64,000 nucleotides of DNA from Methylobacterium sp. J-077 (GCF_022829365.1 NZ_JAKSYJ010000078.1:62001-126000), one strand, 5' to 3'; shown: positions 1-8,999, counted from the stretch's first letter. Made by a program: numbers and translations. The notes: generated from the letters alone by a model not told the origin.

Positions 1-26
1 CCGGGCTACTGACCGCCCCTCGATCG

Positions 27-1085
27 ATGAGACGCCCGTTGCGCACGCAGCTTCCTGCCGCCCTCGCCCTCGCCCTGACGGCCGCCGCCCCGGTCTGCGC
101 CCAGACGCCCGCCGCAAACACCGCGCAGGGGTCGGAGCGGATCAAGGAGGTGCCGTCCGTCACCGCCCTCGATCCGGCGACGCTGAAGCCCGGGCAGGTC
201 CTGTTCACGGATCACCGCGACAACCCCACGGCGCCGGAGAATGGGCTGATCCCATACCTGGACTGGCTGCGGACGCGTCCGGCCGAGGCCGCGGTGCTGG
301 CGCCGTTCCCCGGCTACAAGGAGCCGGACTACACGGTGACGGTGAACGGCGTGACCAAGCCGCGGCATGAGACCCTCAAGGTCTACGTGGCCGAGGGTCG
401 GTTCGTGGTGCCGCGGCCGCCCGAGGCGATCGACCTCCAGGCCTTCGCCATTCTCGGCTTCGTCCAGAAGATGGACCCGGCGATCAAGCACAAGGCGATC
501 ACCGTCGGCGAGGTGACGCCGAACAAGGACCCGGCCGCCGCCTTCGCCAAGCGCCCGGATCGGCCGTGGTGCGAGGGGGCCGGCGCCTGCATCGAATCGC
601 GCTACGACCTCGAAGGCAAGCTGCCGCTGGGCGTGAAGCTCGCCAACAAGCTCGAAGAGGGCTCGGCGAAGAAGATCGCCGAGTACGTCTCGTTCCAGAG
701 CGAGCTGCGGGTCCTCGGCCCCGACCAGGGCGCACCGCTCAAGGCTCTGACCAAGATCGACACCACCGTCACCGGCGGCCTTGAGCAGACGATCTTCTGG
801 GTCAACCAGATCCTGCGCTTCGGCAAGTTTTTGGCCGTGTTCCAGCCGATGCCGAACGATCCGACCAAGACCGTGGTCACCACCTACATGGCGCTGGCGA
901 TCAAGGCCGATGTCCTCGACCGCAAGGCCGAATATGCCCGGGTGCCGGTGCTGAAGAACCTGCTGCCGGCCCAGGTGCTGATGGGCAATTCGAGCTTCAA
1001 CACCGGCAACTCGATCAGCGCCGGCCTGCCGGTCTACGCCCGCAACCGCATCACGGCCTTCGCCGACGCGATCGCGAAGCGCTGA
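27..1085 (+). CDS. Secreted protein of unknown function (352 aa)
   Basis: I do not recognise a family. The N-terminus has a basic start followed by a hydrophobic Ala/Leu stretch ending in an Ala-x-Ala-like site near residue 25, so a Sec signal peptide and periplasmic location are likely. The mature chain is about 325 residues of mixed polarity, contains one pair of cysteines close together (CEGAGAC, about residue 182), and has no transmembrane segment. Codon use is typical of the window. It is followed by a hairpin repeat at 1095-1140, which may end its transcript. The ATG at 27 is the only start that keeps the complete signal peptide. Confidence 0.75.
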   Translation: MRRPLRTQLPAALALALTAAAPVCAQTPAANTAQGSERIKEVPSVTALDPATLKPGQVLFTDHRDNPTAPENGLIPYLDWLRTRPAEAAVLAPFPGYKEPDYTVTVNGVTKPRHETLKVYVAEGRFVVPRPPEAIDLQAFAILGFVQKMDPAIKHKAITVGEVTPNKDPAAAFAKRPDRPWCEGAGACIESRYDLEGKLPLGVKLANKLEEGSAKKIAEYVSFQSELRVLGPDQGAPLKALTKIDTTVTGGLEQTIFWVNQILRFGKFLAVFQPMPNDPTKTVVTTYMALAIKADVLDRKAEYARVPVLKNLLPAQVLMGNSSFNTGNSISAGLPVYARNRITAFADAIAKR

Positions 1086-1094
1086 GCGGCCAGA

Positions 1095-1140
1095 GCATCG
1101 TCCCGAAAGGTGGTAGCCGGCTTTCGGAAGATGACGATGC
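1095..1140. repeat. Dispersed hairpin repeat, family B copy 1
   Basis: Nested inverted repeat: GCATCGTC (1095-1102) pairs with GACGATGC (1133-1140), and CCGAAAG (1103-1109) pairs with CTTTCGG (1121-1127). A related copy in opposite orientation lies at 30516-30552 and a decayed one at 59565-59607. It lies just after the stop codon of the preceding gene and could act as a transcript-end hairpin, though there is no T-run. Confidence 0.7.
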
Positions 1141-1198
1141 GTGAGCAAAACCCGAGCGCCGCGTCGTGGATCTGAGATCCGGGACGCGGCGCTGGGGA

Positions 1199-1414
1199 TC
1201 AGAAGCCCCGGTTGCCGATCGAAGGCAGGGTCGGCTGCGTGTAGGCCCGGTTCACGTCGCGCCGGGTCTGGGTGCCGTTGGTGTCGTTCGAGGCCCGGTA
1301 ATTGTCGAGCTTGAAGCTCTCGGCGAGGCCGCTGCGCCCATCCGGGCTGTCGGTGTTGCAGGCACAGAGCCCGCCGAGAGCCAGGAACGAGGCCGCGAGA
1401 AGGGTAAAGCGCAT
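1199..1414 (-). CDS. Small putative lipoprotein (71 aa)
   Basis: The chosen ATG at 1414 gives a short basic start, a hydrophobic core and a lipobox-like LGGLCAC, so lipidation at one of the two cysteines near residue 18-20 is probable. The mature part is only about 50 residues, polar, and ends with a Gly-Asn-Arg-Gly-Phe tail. Upstream in-frame codons extend the frame by 27 residues but would bury the signal peptide. I do not recognise a family; function unknown. Confidence 0.6.
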   Translation of the reverse strand: MRFTLLAASFLALGGLCACNTDSPDGRSGLAESFKLDNYRASNDTNGTQTRRDVNRAYTQPTLPSIGNRGF

Positions 1415-1683
1415 GATTGATCCTGGGCGCTGCCGAACCGCGCGAGGGATTGCTATCCGCCGCCGAATCGAAAGGTGAAAAGTCGGAGGCGGCATGGTCA
1501 GGGCGGCGGCAAGTCCGTCAAGACCGGCGGCGAGGCGTAAACCGATTCCGCCGCCTCCGATGCGCGGCGGCCACGGAAAATCTACCTTTCCACGCGTTAG
1601 CGGCGGATAGGGGACGGCAATTGCCGGAAGTACGGCCTCGCCCCCTGGCGAATCCGGGTCCTTTCGGGCCAGAACCGTCGGCG

Positions 1684-1932
1684 ATGAGCAACGTCCTGCC
1701 CTTCCGGCCGCGCCCGACCGTCACCCGCCTCGCCCGCTGCGAGGTCGTGACCGTGGCCGGCGACCTCCTCGCCCTGCTGGAGCAGCTCGAGGACGTGAGT
1801 GCCCGCGCCGCAGCGATGGGCCGTCCGGCGCTCGAGGTCGAGCGCACGGTTCAGCATCTCCTCGACGCGGTCGGCGCCGTGGAGCGGGCCCTCGACTGCA
1901 TCGGCGAGGGCGAGCAGGTCGCCCCGGCTTAG
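1684..1932 (+). CDS. Small protein, MSNVLPFRP-type (82 aa)
   Basis: The ATG at 1684 begins MSNVLPFRPRP, an N-terminus seen in many short alphaproteobacterial cytoplasmic proteins. The rest (residues 25-75) is predicted helical and rich in Leu, Ala and Glu, possibly a short coiled coil. The frame is open further upstream, but that part is Arg-rich and looks noncoding. The TAG stop codon (1930-1932) is the first part of the dispersed repeat at 1930-2034, so the element may have set the present C-terminus. No function can be assigned. Confidence 0.55.
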   Translation: MSNVLPFRPRPTVTRLARCEVVTVAGDLLALLEQLEDVSARAAAMGRPALEVERTVQHLLDAVGAVERALDCIGEGEQVAPA

Positions 1933-2034
1933 AGCGCTCGCCGCCGAAGCGGATACCGGTTCGGCGTAAGCGAGCGCGTTACATCAAAGACTTAGAGCCG
2001 TTCCCCATCGCAACGCGATCGGGAACGGCTTTAG
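1930..2034. repeat. MITE-like repeat, family A copy 1 (~105 bp)
   Basis: This unit matches the reverse complement of 5987-6092 with about three or four mismatches over 105 bp. It folds into two hairpins: GCGCTCGCCGCCGAA pairs with TTCGGCG and GCGAGCGC, and AGCCGTTCCC pairs with GGGAACGGCT. The outer ends read TTAG here and CTAG in the second copy. No coding potential. Confidence 0.85.
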
Positions 2035-2252
2035 GCCGGATCGGCCTGCGCACCGCGCCGCCGTCGGGTCCATTACGGTCCGGCGGAAGAACGATTTTGC
2101 ACAATAGATCGCGCGTCGAACCGGTCGAAGACCGCATCCGTATTTAAGTTCGACGAAGTTCGCCGCTGGACCTTGAATATTCCGGAACCCTCCCGCGCAG
2201 CTTGCGGTTGAATGCCCGGCGCTCGAACGCGACGCCGGTTCCGGAGGACGTT

Positions 2253-2888
2253 ATGAGGTTTCGTACGGGCAGCACGTTGGCCGTCATCACCGCCGCCGGG
2301 CTCCTCGCCGGAACAGTCTGCCGGGCGCAGGCGGCCGAGGTCGGCTTCCTCGAGATGCTGTTCGGCGCACGGCCGGCGCCCCAGCCGGTCCAGCAGGCCC
2401 AGCCCCCGGCGGCGCTCCAGGACCGCGCCGTCTACCGGCGGGCGACGCCGCGGCTCGGCAGCGCCCGCCACCGCCTCCAGACCCGGTACGCGGCGCTCCC
2501 GGTGCGGATCCGCGCCAAGGAGGCGGAAGTCAGCGACCGTCAGACGCCCATCGACATGAAGGGCGGCGCGGCGGCCGCCCTGATGAAGGACGAGACGCTG
2601 CTGCCCGGAGATATCGTCGTGTTGAACACCGGCGCGAAGGTGTTCACCGGCAATCCCGATACGCGCCACGCCATGCGGGATTTCGAGCCGGTGCACACCT
2701 CGCGCTTCGTCAGCAACGGGACCCGCAAGCAGCTGGCCGGTCTGTTCACGCCGGTCGGGGCGTCGCCCGCCAGCGAGGCGCGCCGGGTCGTGGCGCGCGG
2801 ACCGCAATCCACGCCGCCGATGGCGACGCCGATCCCGCCCCAGCAGACCGCGATGCGGGTGATCAACGTCTGGAAGACCGCGCCGTAA
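2253..2888 (+). CDS. Exported protein of unknown function (211 aa)
   Basis: The ATG at 2253 is preceded by a good ribosome binding site (GGAGG at 2242-2246) and gives a signal peptide ending AQAAE near residue 28. The mature chain has a Pro/Gln-rich linker, then a basic segment, then a region around residues 100-150 (LLPGDIVVLNTGAKVFTGN) recalling proteins whose surface loop recruits a small ligand, but I cannot place it in a family. It lies convergent to the polysaccharide export gene. Related small secreted proteins are common in Rhizobiales. Function unknown. Confidence 0.7.
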   Translation: MRFRTGSTLAVITAAGLLAGTVCRAQAAEVGFLEMLFGARPAPQPVQQAQPPAALQDRAVYRRATPRLGSARHRLQTRYAALPVRIRAKEAEVSDRQTPIDMKGGAAAALMKDETLLPGDIVVLNTGAKVFTGNPDTRHAMRDFEPVHTSRFVSNGTRKQLAGLFTPVGASPASEARRVVARGPQSTPPMATPIPPQQTAMRVINVWKTAP

Positions 2889-2905
2889 TCCACGGCCGCG
2901 TCCGC

Positions 2906-3478
2906 TTAGAAAAAACGTTCCTTGACCACGATCGTGTCGCCGGGCCGGACCGAATAGGTCATCGGCACGATGCCCGAGACCAGACCGCTTCCGGTATCGC
3001 GCGTGAGCACGGCGTAGTCCCGGGCCGCGCGCGGCCCGAAGCCCGCCGCGATCGCCACCGCGGTCTCCACCGTCATGCCGTTGACGAACGGGTACTGGCC
3101 TGAGGTCGTGACCTCGCCCAGGATGTAGAACGGCCGGTAGGTGTCGACCTCCACGGTCACGTGCGGCTCGCGCACGAAGCCCGAGGACAGTTTGGCCTCG
3201 ATCGCCCGGGCCGCCTGCCCGGTCGTCTGACCGCCGACCTGGACGGTGCCGATCAGCGGCATCGCGATCTTGCCGGCGCCGTCGACCGCATAAATGTTCG
3301 ACAGGTTGTCCTGGCCGAACACGATCACCCGCAGCTTGTCGCCCGCCGAGAGCGGGTAGCGCGCGCCGATCGAGCCGGTGCCGGTGGCATCGAGCTGGTC
3401 GGTGCGGAAGGTCGGACGCAGGCAGCCGCCGAGCGCCAGAGTCGAGCCAAGAGCGAGAAGCAGAGCGCGCCGGTTCAT
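2906..3478 (-). CDS. Polysaccharide export outer-membrane lipoprotein (Wza/ExoF-like)
   Basis: This resembles the periplasmic/outer-membrane auxiliary proteins that form the export channel for exopolysaccharide. The ATG at 3478 gives a lipoprotein signal (hydrophobic core, then LGGC, about Cys19). A Poly_export domain follows (LSAGDKLRVIVFGQDNLS, G-x-I-x-MPLIG), then an SLBB-like part (FYILGEV, GQYPFVNGMTV). At about 190 aa it is a short family member lacking the long C-terminal helix of Wza, as ExoF-type proteins often do. In-frame ATGs at 3484 and 3493 are alternatives. It is divergent from the chain-length gene at 3673, so the two probably share a control region and a pathway. Confidence 0.85.
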   Translation of the reverse strand: MNRRALLLALGSTLALGGCLRPTFRTDQLDATGTGSIGARYPLSAGDKLRVIVFGQDNLSNIYAVDGAGKIAMPLIGTVQVGGQTTGQAARAIEAKLSSGFVREPHVTVEVDTYRPFYILGEVTTSGQYPFVNGMTVETAVAIAAGFGPRAARDYAVLTRDTGSGLVSGIVPMTYSVRPGDTIVVKERFF

Positions 3479-3672
3479 CACCATCGCCGTCATGGGTGCC
3501 AATTCAGCTCGGTCTAGGCCGTTAAGGTTAATGAACCTTGATCACGCGCCGGCCCTATCCCGAACAGATCGGCGCGCGGCCGGCCTTAACTCTCAAGCAA
3601 CCTTAACGACCTCTAATAGCGGCCGGACGGCATTGCTTGTCGTCCCGTCGTCCTTGGTGCTCAGAGCGTCTC
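3479..3672. promoter_or_regulatory. Divergent control region of the polysaccharide export pair
   Basis: About 190 bp separate the start codons of the export lipoprotein (minus) and the chain-length protein (plus). The stretch is more AT-rich than its surroundings (for example GGTTAATGAACC near 3527 and repeated CCTTAAC near 3584 and 3601), consistent with promoters for both genes. I cannot place exact -35/-10 boxes. Confidence 0.4.
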
Positions 3673-5904
3673 ATGTCCCGTATCAGCCTGCGCTCGCCCC
3701 TTGCCGCGCCCGCACAGCAGTCCAGCGCCCGGGACGGCGTCGGCCTCGCGCAGGTGCCGCAGATCCTGCGCCGGTCGATCGGCTGGATCGTCGGGCCGAC
3801 GCTGGTGGTGGCGCTGGGTGCGAGCGTCTTCGTGAACGTGGTGAGTCCGCGCTACACCGGCGAGGCGAAGCTGATCTTGGAGAGCCGGGACCCGGCCTTC
3901 GCCCGGACCGCCCAGGAGCGCACCGACCAACTCGCGCCGATCGACGAGCAGGCGGTGGCGAGCCAGGTCCAGGTCGTCATGTCGCGCGACTTGGCCCGCG
4001 AGGCGATCCGCCGGCTCAAGCTGGTCGGCAATCCCGAGTTCGATCCCGGTTCAAGCGGCATCGGCCCGGTCCAGCGCGTGCTGATGATGCTCGGCATCGG
4101 CGCCAACCCCCTCGACCGCCCGGCCGAGGACCGCGTGCTCGATGCCTATTTCGACCACCTGCTGGTCTATCCGGCGGGCAAGTCGCGCATCCTGGCGATC
4201 GAGTTCCGCGCCAAGGACGCCAAGCTGGCGGCCGACGGCGCCAACACCATCGCGCAGCTCTACATTTCCTCGCTGGAGGCCGACAAGGTCGATACCGCGC
4301 GCTACGCGTCTTCCTGGCTGGGCGGCAACATCGACGGGTTGCGCAAGCGCGTCGCGGAGGCGGAGGCGAAGGTCGAGGCGTTCCGCGCCAAGAACGGCCT
4401 GGTCGGCAGCGGCGGCGCCACCGGCCAGCCCCTGACGACGCAGCAGCTCGGCGAGCTGTCGAGTCAGCTCTCCCAGGCCCGGATCCTGAAGGCCGACCTC
4501 GCCGGCCGGGTGAAGGCGATCAAGGACCTGATCAAGGACGGCCGCGCCTTCGAGATCACCGAGGTCGCCAACAACGAGGTGATCCGGCGCATCGTCGACA
4601 ACCGGATCGCCGTCCGGGCGCAGCTGGCGCTGGAATCGCGCACGCTGCTGCCGGCCCATCCCCGGATCAAGGAGCTGCACGCCCAGCTCGAGGATCTCGA
4701 CGCCCAGATCAAGACCTCGGCCGAGCGCGTCGTGCGCACGCTTGAAAACGACGCCAAGATCGCCGGCTCCCGGGTCGAGAGCCTGCAGGCCGCCGTCGAC
4801 GGCCAGCAGGACGTGGTCGTGAAGGGCAATGCCAGCGAGATCCAGCTCCGCGCGCTGGAGCGCGAGGCCAAGGCACAGCGCGAGCAGCTCGAATCCTACC
4901 TGTCCCGCTACCGCGAGGCGGCCGCCCGCGATGGCGAGAGCGCCACGCCCGCCGATGCCCGCATCGTCTCGCGCGCCGTGACCCCGGAACTGCCCTCCTT
5001 CCCCAAGAAGCTGCCGATCATCGGTTTCACGACGCTCGTGACGCTGATGCTGGCAGTCGGTGCCGTGCTCGCCAGCGCCCTCCTGGCCGAGGGAAGCCGC
5101 AACGCGCGGGATTCGGATTCCACGTTCGATCCGGCGGACCGGCGCGCGCGGCGCGAACCGGAGCTGGACCGTCCGGGTTTCGCCTTTCCGGAGGCGATGC
5201 CGCCGGCGCACTGGTCCGATTCTGCGGACGATGCCGAGCGTGCGGCCGCCATGGCTCCGGCGGCGGCGCCGGCCGCCCCGCGGGCGCCCGCGGAGGCCTA
5301 CGACCTCGCGCCTCTGATCGCTCGCATCTCGGCGGTGGCCCGCGAACCCGGCGATCGCTCCGGTCGCCGGATCCTGGTCATGGAAACGGAGGTCTCCCGC
5401 GGCGACCGAGCCCTGCACGATGCGCTGGTGCATGCGCTGGGCCGCAGGACGAGCCTCGTCACCGTCGGTCTGAACGGCGCCAGCACCGAACTCGGCTTCA
5501 CCGATCTCGTGGCGGGGGATGCCGCCTTCCTCGACGTGATCCAGCCCGCGCGCGACAGCGGCCTGCACCGGATCGCCGCCGGGCGCGCCGAGGCCGAGGT
5601 GCTGTTCGACGCGCCGGACGCCCTCAGCCTGACCTTCGAGGCCATGGCGGAGGCCTATGACTGGGTCGTCTGCCGGGTCCAGGCGGCGCCGGGCGCCGTC
5701 GACCTGCTCGAATTGGTGGCCGGCTACATGGACAGCGTCGTCATCGCGTCGAACGCCTCCGCCGAGAATCCGGCCCTGGCCGATCTCTACGCGATCGCGG
5801 AGGATGCCGGCGCCGGCCAGATCCTCGTGGCGCAGGACCGTTCGGCCGAGCTCGGATCCGTCGCCGACCGCCCGGCACCGGAACTTCGGCTCAACGCCGC
5901 CTGA
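3673..5904 (+). CDS. Exopolysaccharide chain-length/transport protein (Wzz/GumC type)
   Basis: A polysaccharide co-polymerase: it sits in the inner membrane and sets chain length during Wzy-dependent polymer export. The ATG at 3673 gives 743 residues. A Wzz domain has TM1 at about residues 36-56, a long periplasmic coiled-coil region (about 220-430) and the Pro-rich turn (PELPSFPKKLP) leading into TM2 at about 447-470. A cytoplasmic tail of about 270 residues follows. From about residue 564 this tail has the alternating strand/helix pattern of the CpsD/ExoP kinase domain, but where a Walker A should be it reads VMETEVSRGDRALHD, with no GxGKT/S, and there is no terminal Tyr cluster. The kinase half therefore looks inactive. 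Confidence 0.88.
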   Translation: MSRISLRSPLAAPAQQSSARDGVGLAQVPQILRRSIGWIVGPTLVVALGASVFVNVVSPRYTGEAKLILESRDPAFARTAQERTDQLAPIDEQAVASQVQVVMSRDLAREAIRRLKLVGNPEFDPGSSGIGPVQRVLMMLGIGANPLDRPAEDRVLDAYFDHLLVYPAGKSRILAIEFRAKDAKLAADGANTIAQLYISSLEADKVDTARYASSWLGGNIDGLRKRVAEAEAKVEAFRAKNGLVGSGGATGQPLTTQQLGELSSQLSQARILKADLAGRVKAIKDLIKDGRAFEITEVANNEVIRRIVDNRIAVRAQLALESRTLLPAHPRIKELHAQLEDLDAQIKTSAERVVRTLENDAKIAGSRVESLQAAVDGQQDVVVKGNASEIQLRALEREAKAQREQLESYLSRYREAAARDGESATPADARIVSRAVTPELPSFPKKLPIIGFTTLVTLMLAVGAVLASALLAEGSRNARDSDSTFDPADRRARREPELDRPGFAFPEAMPPAHWSDSADDAERAAAMAPAAAPAAPRAPAEAYDLAPLIARISAVAREPGDRSGRRILVMETEVSRGDRALHDALVHALGRRTSLVTVGLNGASTELGFTDLVAGDAAFLDVIQPARDSGLHRIAAGRAEAEVLFDAPDALSLTFEAMAEAYDWVVCRVQAAPGAVDLLELVAGYMDSVVIASNASAENPALADLYAIAEDAGAGQILVAQDRSAELGSVADRPAPELRLNAA

Positions 5905-5986
5905 AACGAGAGCATCGCCCGTAAGCCGGCCGTCAAATTTCGGGATGTGCTTTGGGGCAAGGCGCTGGCCCCCTCTCTCGTGCGGG

Positions 5987-6092
5987 CTAGAGCCGTTCCC
6001 GATCGCGTTGCGACGGGGAACGGCTCTAAGTCTTTGATGTAACGCGCTCGCTTACGCCGAACCGGTATCCACTTCGGCGGCGAGCGCTCTAG
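5987..6092. repeat. MITE-like repeat, family A copy 2 (inverted)
   Basis: Reverse-complement partner of 1930-2034. It begins CTAGAGC and ends GCTCTAG, that is, short terminal inverted repeats, and contains the same two hairpins. It lies 80 bp after the stop codon of the chain-length gene. No reading frame of note. Confidence 0.85.
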
Positions 6093-6452
6093 GGGATTCA
6101 TACTTCTCAGGTTGACACTCACATCTTGAAAAGCAGGCGCTTTCCCCTCCCCGCAAGGCGGAAGAGGGCGCATTGCGCCTCGCAGCAGGAGCTGTGTGAA
6201 CCACGTGGCCCGCACCGGAGAGGGGGCGCGTCGCGCTTCGTCATCGGCTTCGGCGCTCAATTTCGGGGAACGTGCCCCCCCCCTGCCTTCGTCAGCCAGG
6301 ATGGACCTTCCGAGGGGCGCTGGGTCGTCCGCCGCGAGCCACGTCGCGGACGACGCACAACCTTTCAGGACGAGGGGATCGTTTGGGGGGCACCGATCGG
6401 GATCAGGCGAGCCCCAGTCGTGGCCCGTGGCGCACCGGGATCGAAACCGGCG
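6093..6452. other. Noncoding interval with repeat fragments
   Basis: About 360 bp without a credible gene. It holds a fragment (GGAGAGGGGGCGCGTCGCGC, near 6217-6236) shared with the repeat at 21542-21604. The plus-strand frame that opens here is the antisense shadow of the GNAT-like gene at 6453-7640. Confidence 0.5.
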
Positions 6453-7640
6453 TCACGACCGCCACGTGTGCTTCCGCAGGCGCGCCACGACGGCGTAGAG
6501 GCGCGGATCGCGTTTGATCCGCCGCTTCGCCCGGGTCAGGCCCAGCTTGGCCAGCCCGTAGGCGCGGCCGCGCAGGCTCACCGGTACGATCGTCTCGACC
6601 AGCCCGATCGTCTCGTCGCAGATGCTCGCCTTGTAGCGCGCCTCGCCGACCCCGAGATCGAAGCCTTGCCGGCCCCGCGCCGTCTGGTCGCCGACCAGGT
6701 GCTGCAGCAGCAGGTCGCCGGGGCTGAACCGGGCGATGTCCGGATCGGGATCGAACGCCGTCATCATGCCGCTGAAGCGGTGATCGCTGACAGCGCCGCC
6801 GAAGGTCGCCAGCACGCGCCCGCTCTCGGCGAGGCACAGGGCATGGATTTCCACCGCCGGTTCGGCGCCGGACGCGGCCGCCGACAGGAACCGGCGGATC
6901 GGCTCGGCGGCGTAGGGATCGGCGATGCCCATCCCGGCGAACCGGACCGCCTTGTGGGCATAGAACGCCGCGAGATACCGGGCCGCCTCCTCCGGGGTCT
7001 CGGCCCGACGATAGGCCAGGGCGCCCTGGGCCCCGATCAGGCGCTTCTCCTTCGAGCGCAGCTTCTTGCGGGCATCGGCGCTGAACACCCGGCGGATTGT
7101 CGATTCGGGATCGGGCCCGAGCATCAGCCCATAGGCGTCGCTGGCCTCGGGCTCGCCGCCCTCCGCGAACGGGTTGGCCGCGCCCTCCCACATCCGGGGC
7201 TGATGCTGCAGCGCGAAGACGTCGATGCCGGCCGGCCGGCCGGCGCGGATCAGGGCGGCGGTGACCTCGCCCGGCGCGATCGCGGCCGCGTCGCGGGTGG
7301 CGAAGAGCGGCATGTGATAGTTCGCGTGCGTCTCGCCGACGATCCGCGCCACGGTCATCCCGAAGGTCCGCTCGAGCACCAGCGGCAGCAGGATCCGGGC
7401 TCGGCCCTCGGCATCCCGCAGGACGAGGATGCGGGCCTCGGCCGCGGTACCGGTCGCGCGCAGATAGGCGCGGACCCAATCGAACCGCTGATACGGCGTG
7501 TGCAGGCTCGCCGGATCGGATTCGAGCCGTCGCCACAGGGCCTCCACCGCGGCGAGATCGGAAAACACCTCCGCGGTCAGGGTTCCGGACGCACGCGCAC
7601 CGATCATGTCCGTTCCCGCCACCTGGACGCCGGTCGCCAT
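6453..7640 (-). CDS. GNAT/FemAB-like acyltransferase (BioF2-like domain)
   Basis: A 395-residue protein of the Acetyltransf_6 (CelD/BcsL, FemAB-related) type, which transfers acyl or aminoacyl groups, often in surface-polysaccharide or cellulose loci. Family hallmarks are the N-terminal W-R-x-L-E motif followed by HTPYQRFDWVRAY (about residues 50-60), and a C-terminal half with GGAVSDHRF, the SPGDLLLQHL helix and DLGVGEARYKASIC. It ends with a basic tail (AKRRIKRDPRLY). The ATG at 7640 has a GGGGAGA ribosome site. It is divergent from the polysaccharide deacetylase at 7877, and the shared 236 bp probably carries both promoters. The substrate is unknown. Confidence 0.8.
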   Translation of the reverse strand: MATGVQVAGTDMIGARASGTLTAEVFSDLAAVEALWRRLESDPASLHTPYQRFDWVRAYLRATGTAAEARILVLRDAEGRARILLPLVLERTFGMTVARIVGETHANYHMPLFATRDAAAIAPGEVTAALIRAGRPAGIDVFALQHQPRMWEGAANPFAEGGEPEASDAYGLMLGPDPESTIRRVFSADARKKLRSKEKRLIGAQGALAYRRAETPEEAARYLAAFYAHKAVRFAGMGIADPYAAEPIRRFLSAAASGAEPAVEIHALCLAESGRVLATFGGAVSDHRFSGMMTAFDPDPDIARFSPGDLLLQHLVGDQTARGRQGFDLGVGEARYKASICDETIGLVETIVPVSLRGRAYGLAKLGLTRAKRRIKRDPRLYAVVARLRKHTWRS

Positions 7641-7876
7641 ACCCGATCTCCCCGCTGAACCGCGCAAGGTCCAAACCCATGGCCGATCCTGAACGTCATG
7701 CGCTGAATGGCCGGTGACTTCGACGGCACGGAATCGCGGCGTGACCCGGCAAATCGCGACCTTGGCTAATACAACCTTCCGGCTGAACTGCAGACCGGGC
7801 GCGAATTCGGCGTTTCTTTACCTCGGCGGGTGATGGCTGTTCCGCCCGGGCCGTGCGGCCCGAACGGGTCCGTGCC

Positions 7877-8938
7877 ATGATCTCGTCGCGTGCCAAGCAT
7901 CGGGTGTTCGCGTCCGGCTTCCGCGCGATCCAGGCGCTGGGGGCGGATCGCTGGCTGGCCCCCGCCTCCCGCGGCCTCGGGGTGATCCTGACCTTCCACC
8001 ATGTCAGCCCGGATCCCGTCCCGGCCTTCGCGCCCAACCGGCTGCTGAGCATCACGCCCGACTTCCTCGACCAGACCCTGCGCGAACTCGACGCCCGCGG
8101 CTTCGACATCATCGGCCTCGACGCGGTCCCGGAACGGCTCGCCGCGCGGGATTACGGGCCGCCCTTCGCGGTCCTGACCTTCGATGACGGCTATCGCGAC
8201 AACGTCGCGCATGCGCGCCCGGTGCTGGAACGCCACGGCGTCCCCTGGACCCTGTTCGTCACCAGCGGCTTCGCCGACCAGGGCGGCCGCCTGTGGTGGA
8301 TCGAGCTGGAGCGGGCGATCGCGCAGCTCGACCGGGTGCGGATCGCCATCGGCGCGCATGGCCTCGATCTCCCGGCCCGCAGCCCCCAGGAGAAGGCGCT
8401 TGCCTTCGAGGCCATCTATCGCGACCTGCGGCTTCGCGACGAGGCGGAGCTGCTGGACCGGATCGCCGACCTCTGCCGACAGGCCGGCTTCGCGCCGGGC
8501 GCCGTCGCGGCCGAGCTGTGCCTGTCCTGGGCCGAGCTGCGGGCCCTCGCCCGGGACCCGGCGGTGACCATCGGGGCGCACACGGTCAGCCACCCGATGC
8601 TCGCCAAGCACGATGCGGCGACCGCGGCGCGCGAGATCGCCGAGGGCCGCGCCCGGATCGTGGCCGAGCTCGGCCGGCCCGTGCAGCATCTCTCCTACCC
8701 GGTGGGCGACCCGACCTCGGCCGGCCCCCGGGAATTCGCCCTGGCCCAGGAGCACGGGTTCGCCACCGCCGTGACCACCCGGCCCGGGCACCTCTTCGCG
8801 GAGCATGCCGGCCACCTGCATGCCCTGCCGCGCGTTTCGATCAACGGCTGCCATCAATCGCGCGCGGCGCTGGCGGGGCTGCTGTCCGGGGTGCCGTTCC
8901 TGGCCTGGAACCGGGGCCGGCGGCTCAACGTCGCCTGA
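7877..8938 (+). CDS. Polysaccharide deacetylase family protein (carbohydrate esterase 4)
   Basis: This probably removes N- or O-acetyl groups from a polysaccharide. The NodB-type domain shows motif 1 TFDDGYRD (about residues 107-114; the tandem Asp pair is catalytic base and metal ligand) and motif 2 HTVSHPML (about 235-242; metal-binding H-x3-H). Upstream is the usual ILTFHHV strand. There is no clear signal peptide, so it may act cytoplasmically or at the inner face on lipid-linked intermediates, as relatives in exopolysaccharide loci are thought to do. ATG at 7877 is preferred over GTG at 7853. An inserted helical segment (about residues 150-215) separates the two motifs. Confidence 0.88.
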   Translation: MISSRAKHRVFASGFRAIQALGADRWLAPASRGLGVILTFHHVSPDPVPAFAPNRLLSITPDFLDQTLRELDARGFDIIGLDAVPERLAARDYGPPFAVLTFDDGYRDNVAHARPVLERHGVPWTLFVTSGFADQGGRLWWIELERAIAQLDRVRIAIGAHGLDLPARSPQEKALAFEAIYRDLRLRDEAELLDRIADLCRQAGFAPGAVAAELCLSWAELRALARDPAVTIGAHTVSHPMLAKHDAATAAREIAEGRARIVAELGRPVQHLSYPVGDPTSAGPREFALAQEHGFATAVTTRPGHLFAEHAGHLHALPRVSINGCHQSRAALAGLLSGVPFLAWNRGRRLNVA

Positions 8939-8999
8939 CGGTTCTTGCCGGACGCCGAGCATGTCCGGCACTCGAAACAGGCCTGACCCAAGACCGCGC

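Noticed and set aside
4051..5568. Long minus-strand open frame of about 500 codons opposite the chain-length gene
   Set aside because: It is antisense to a well-supported gene, has Gly/Arg/His-rich content with no family motif, and is the expected by-product of high GC content.
6126..7658. Plus-strand open frame of 510 codons across the 6.1-7.6 kb interval
   Set aside because: Most of it is antisense to the GNAT-like gene; its first part is repeat debris.
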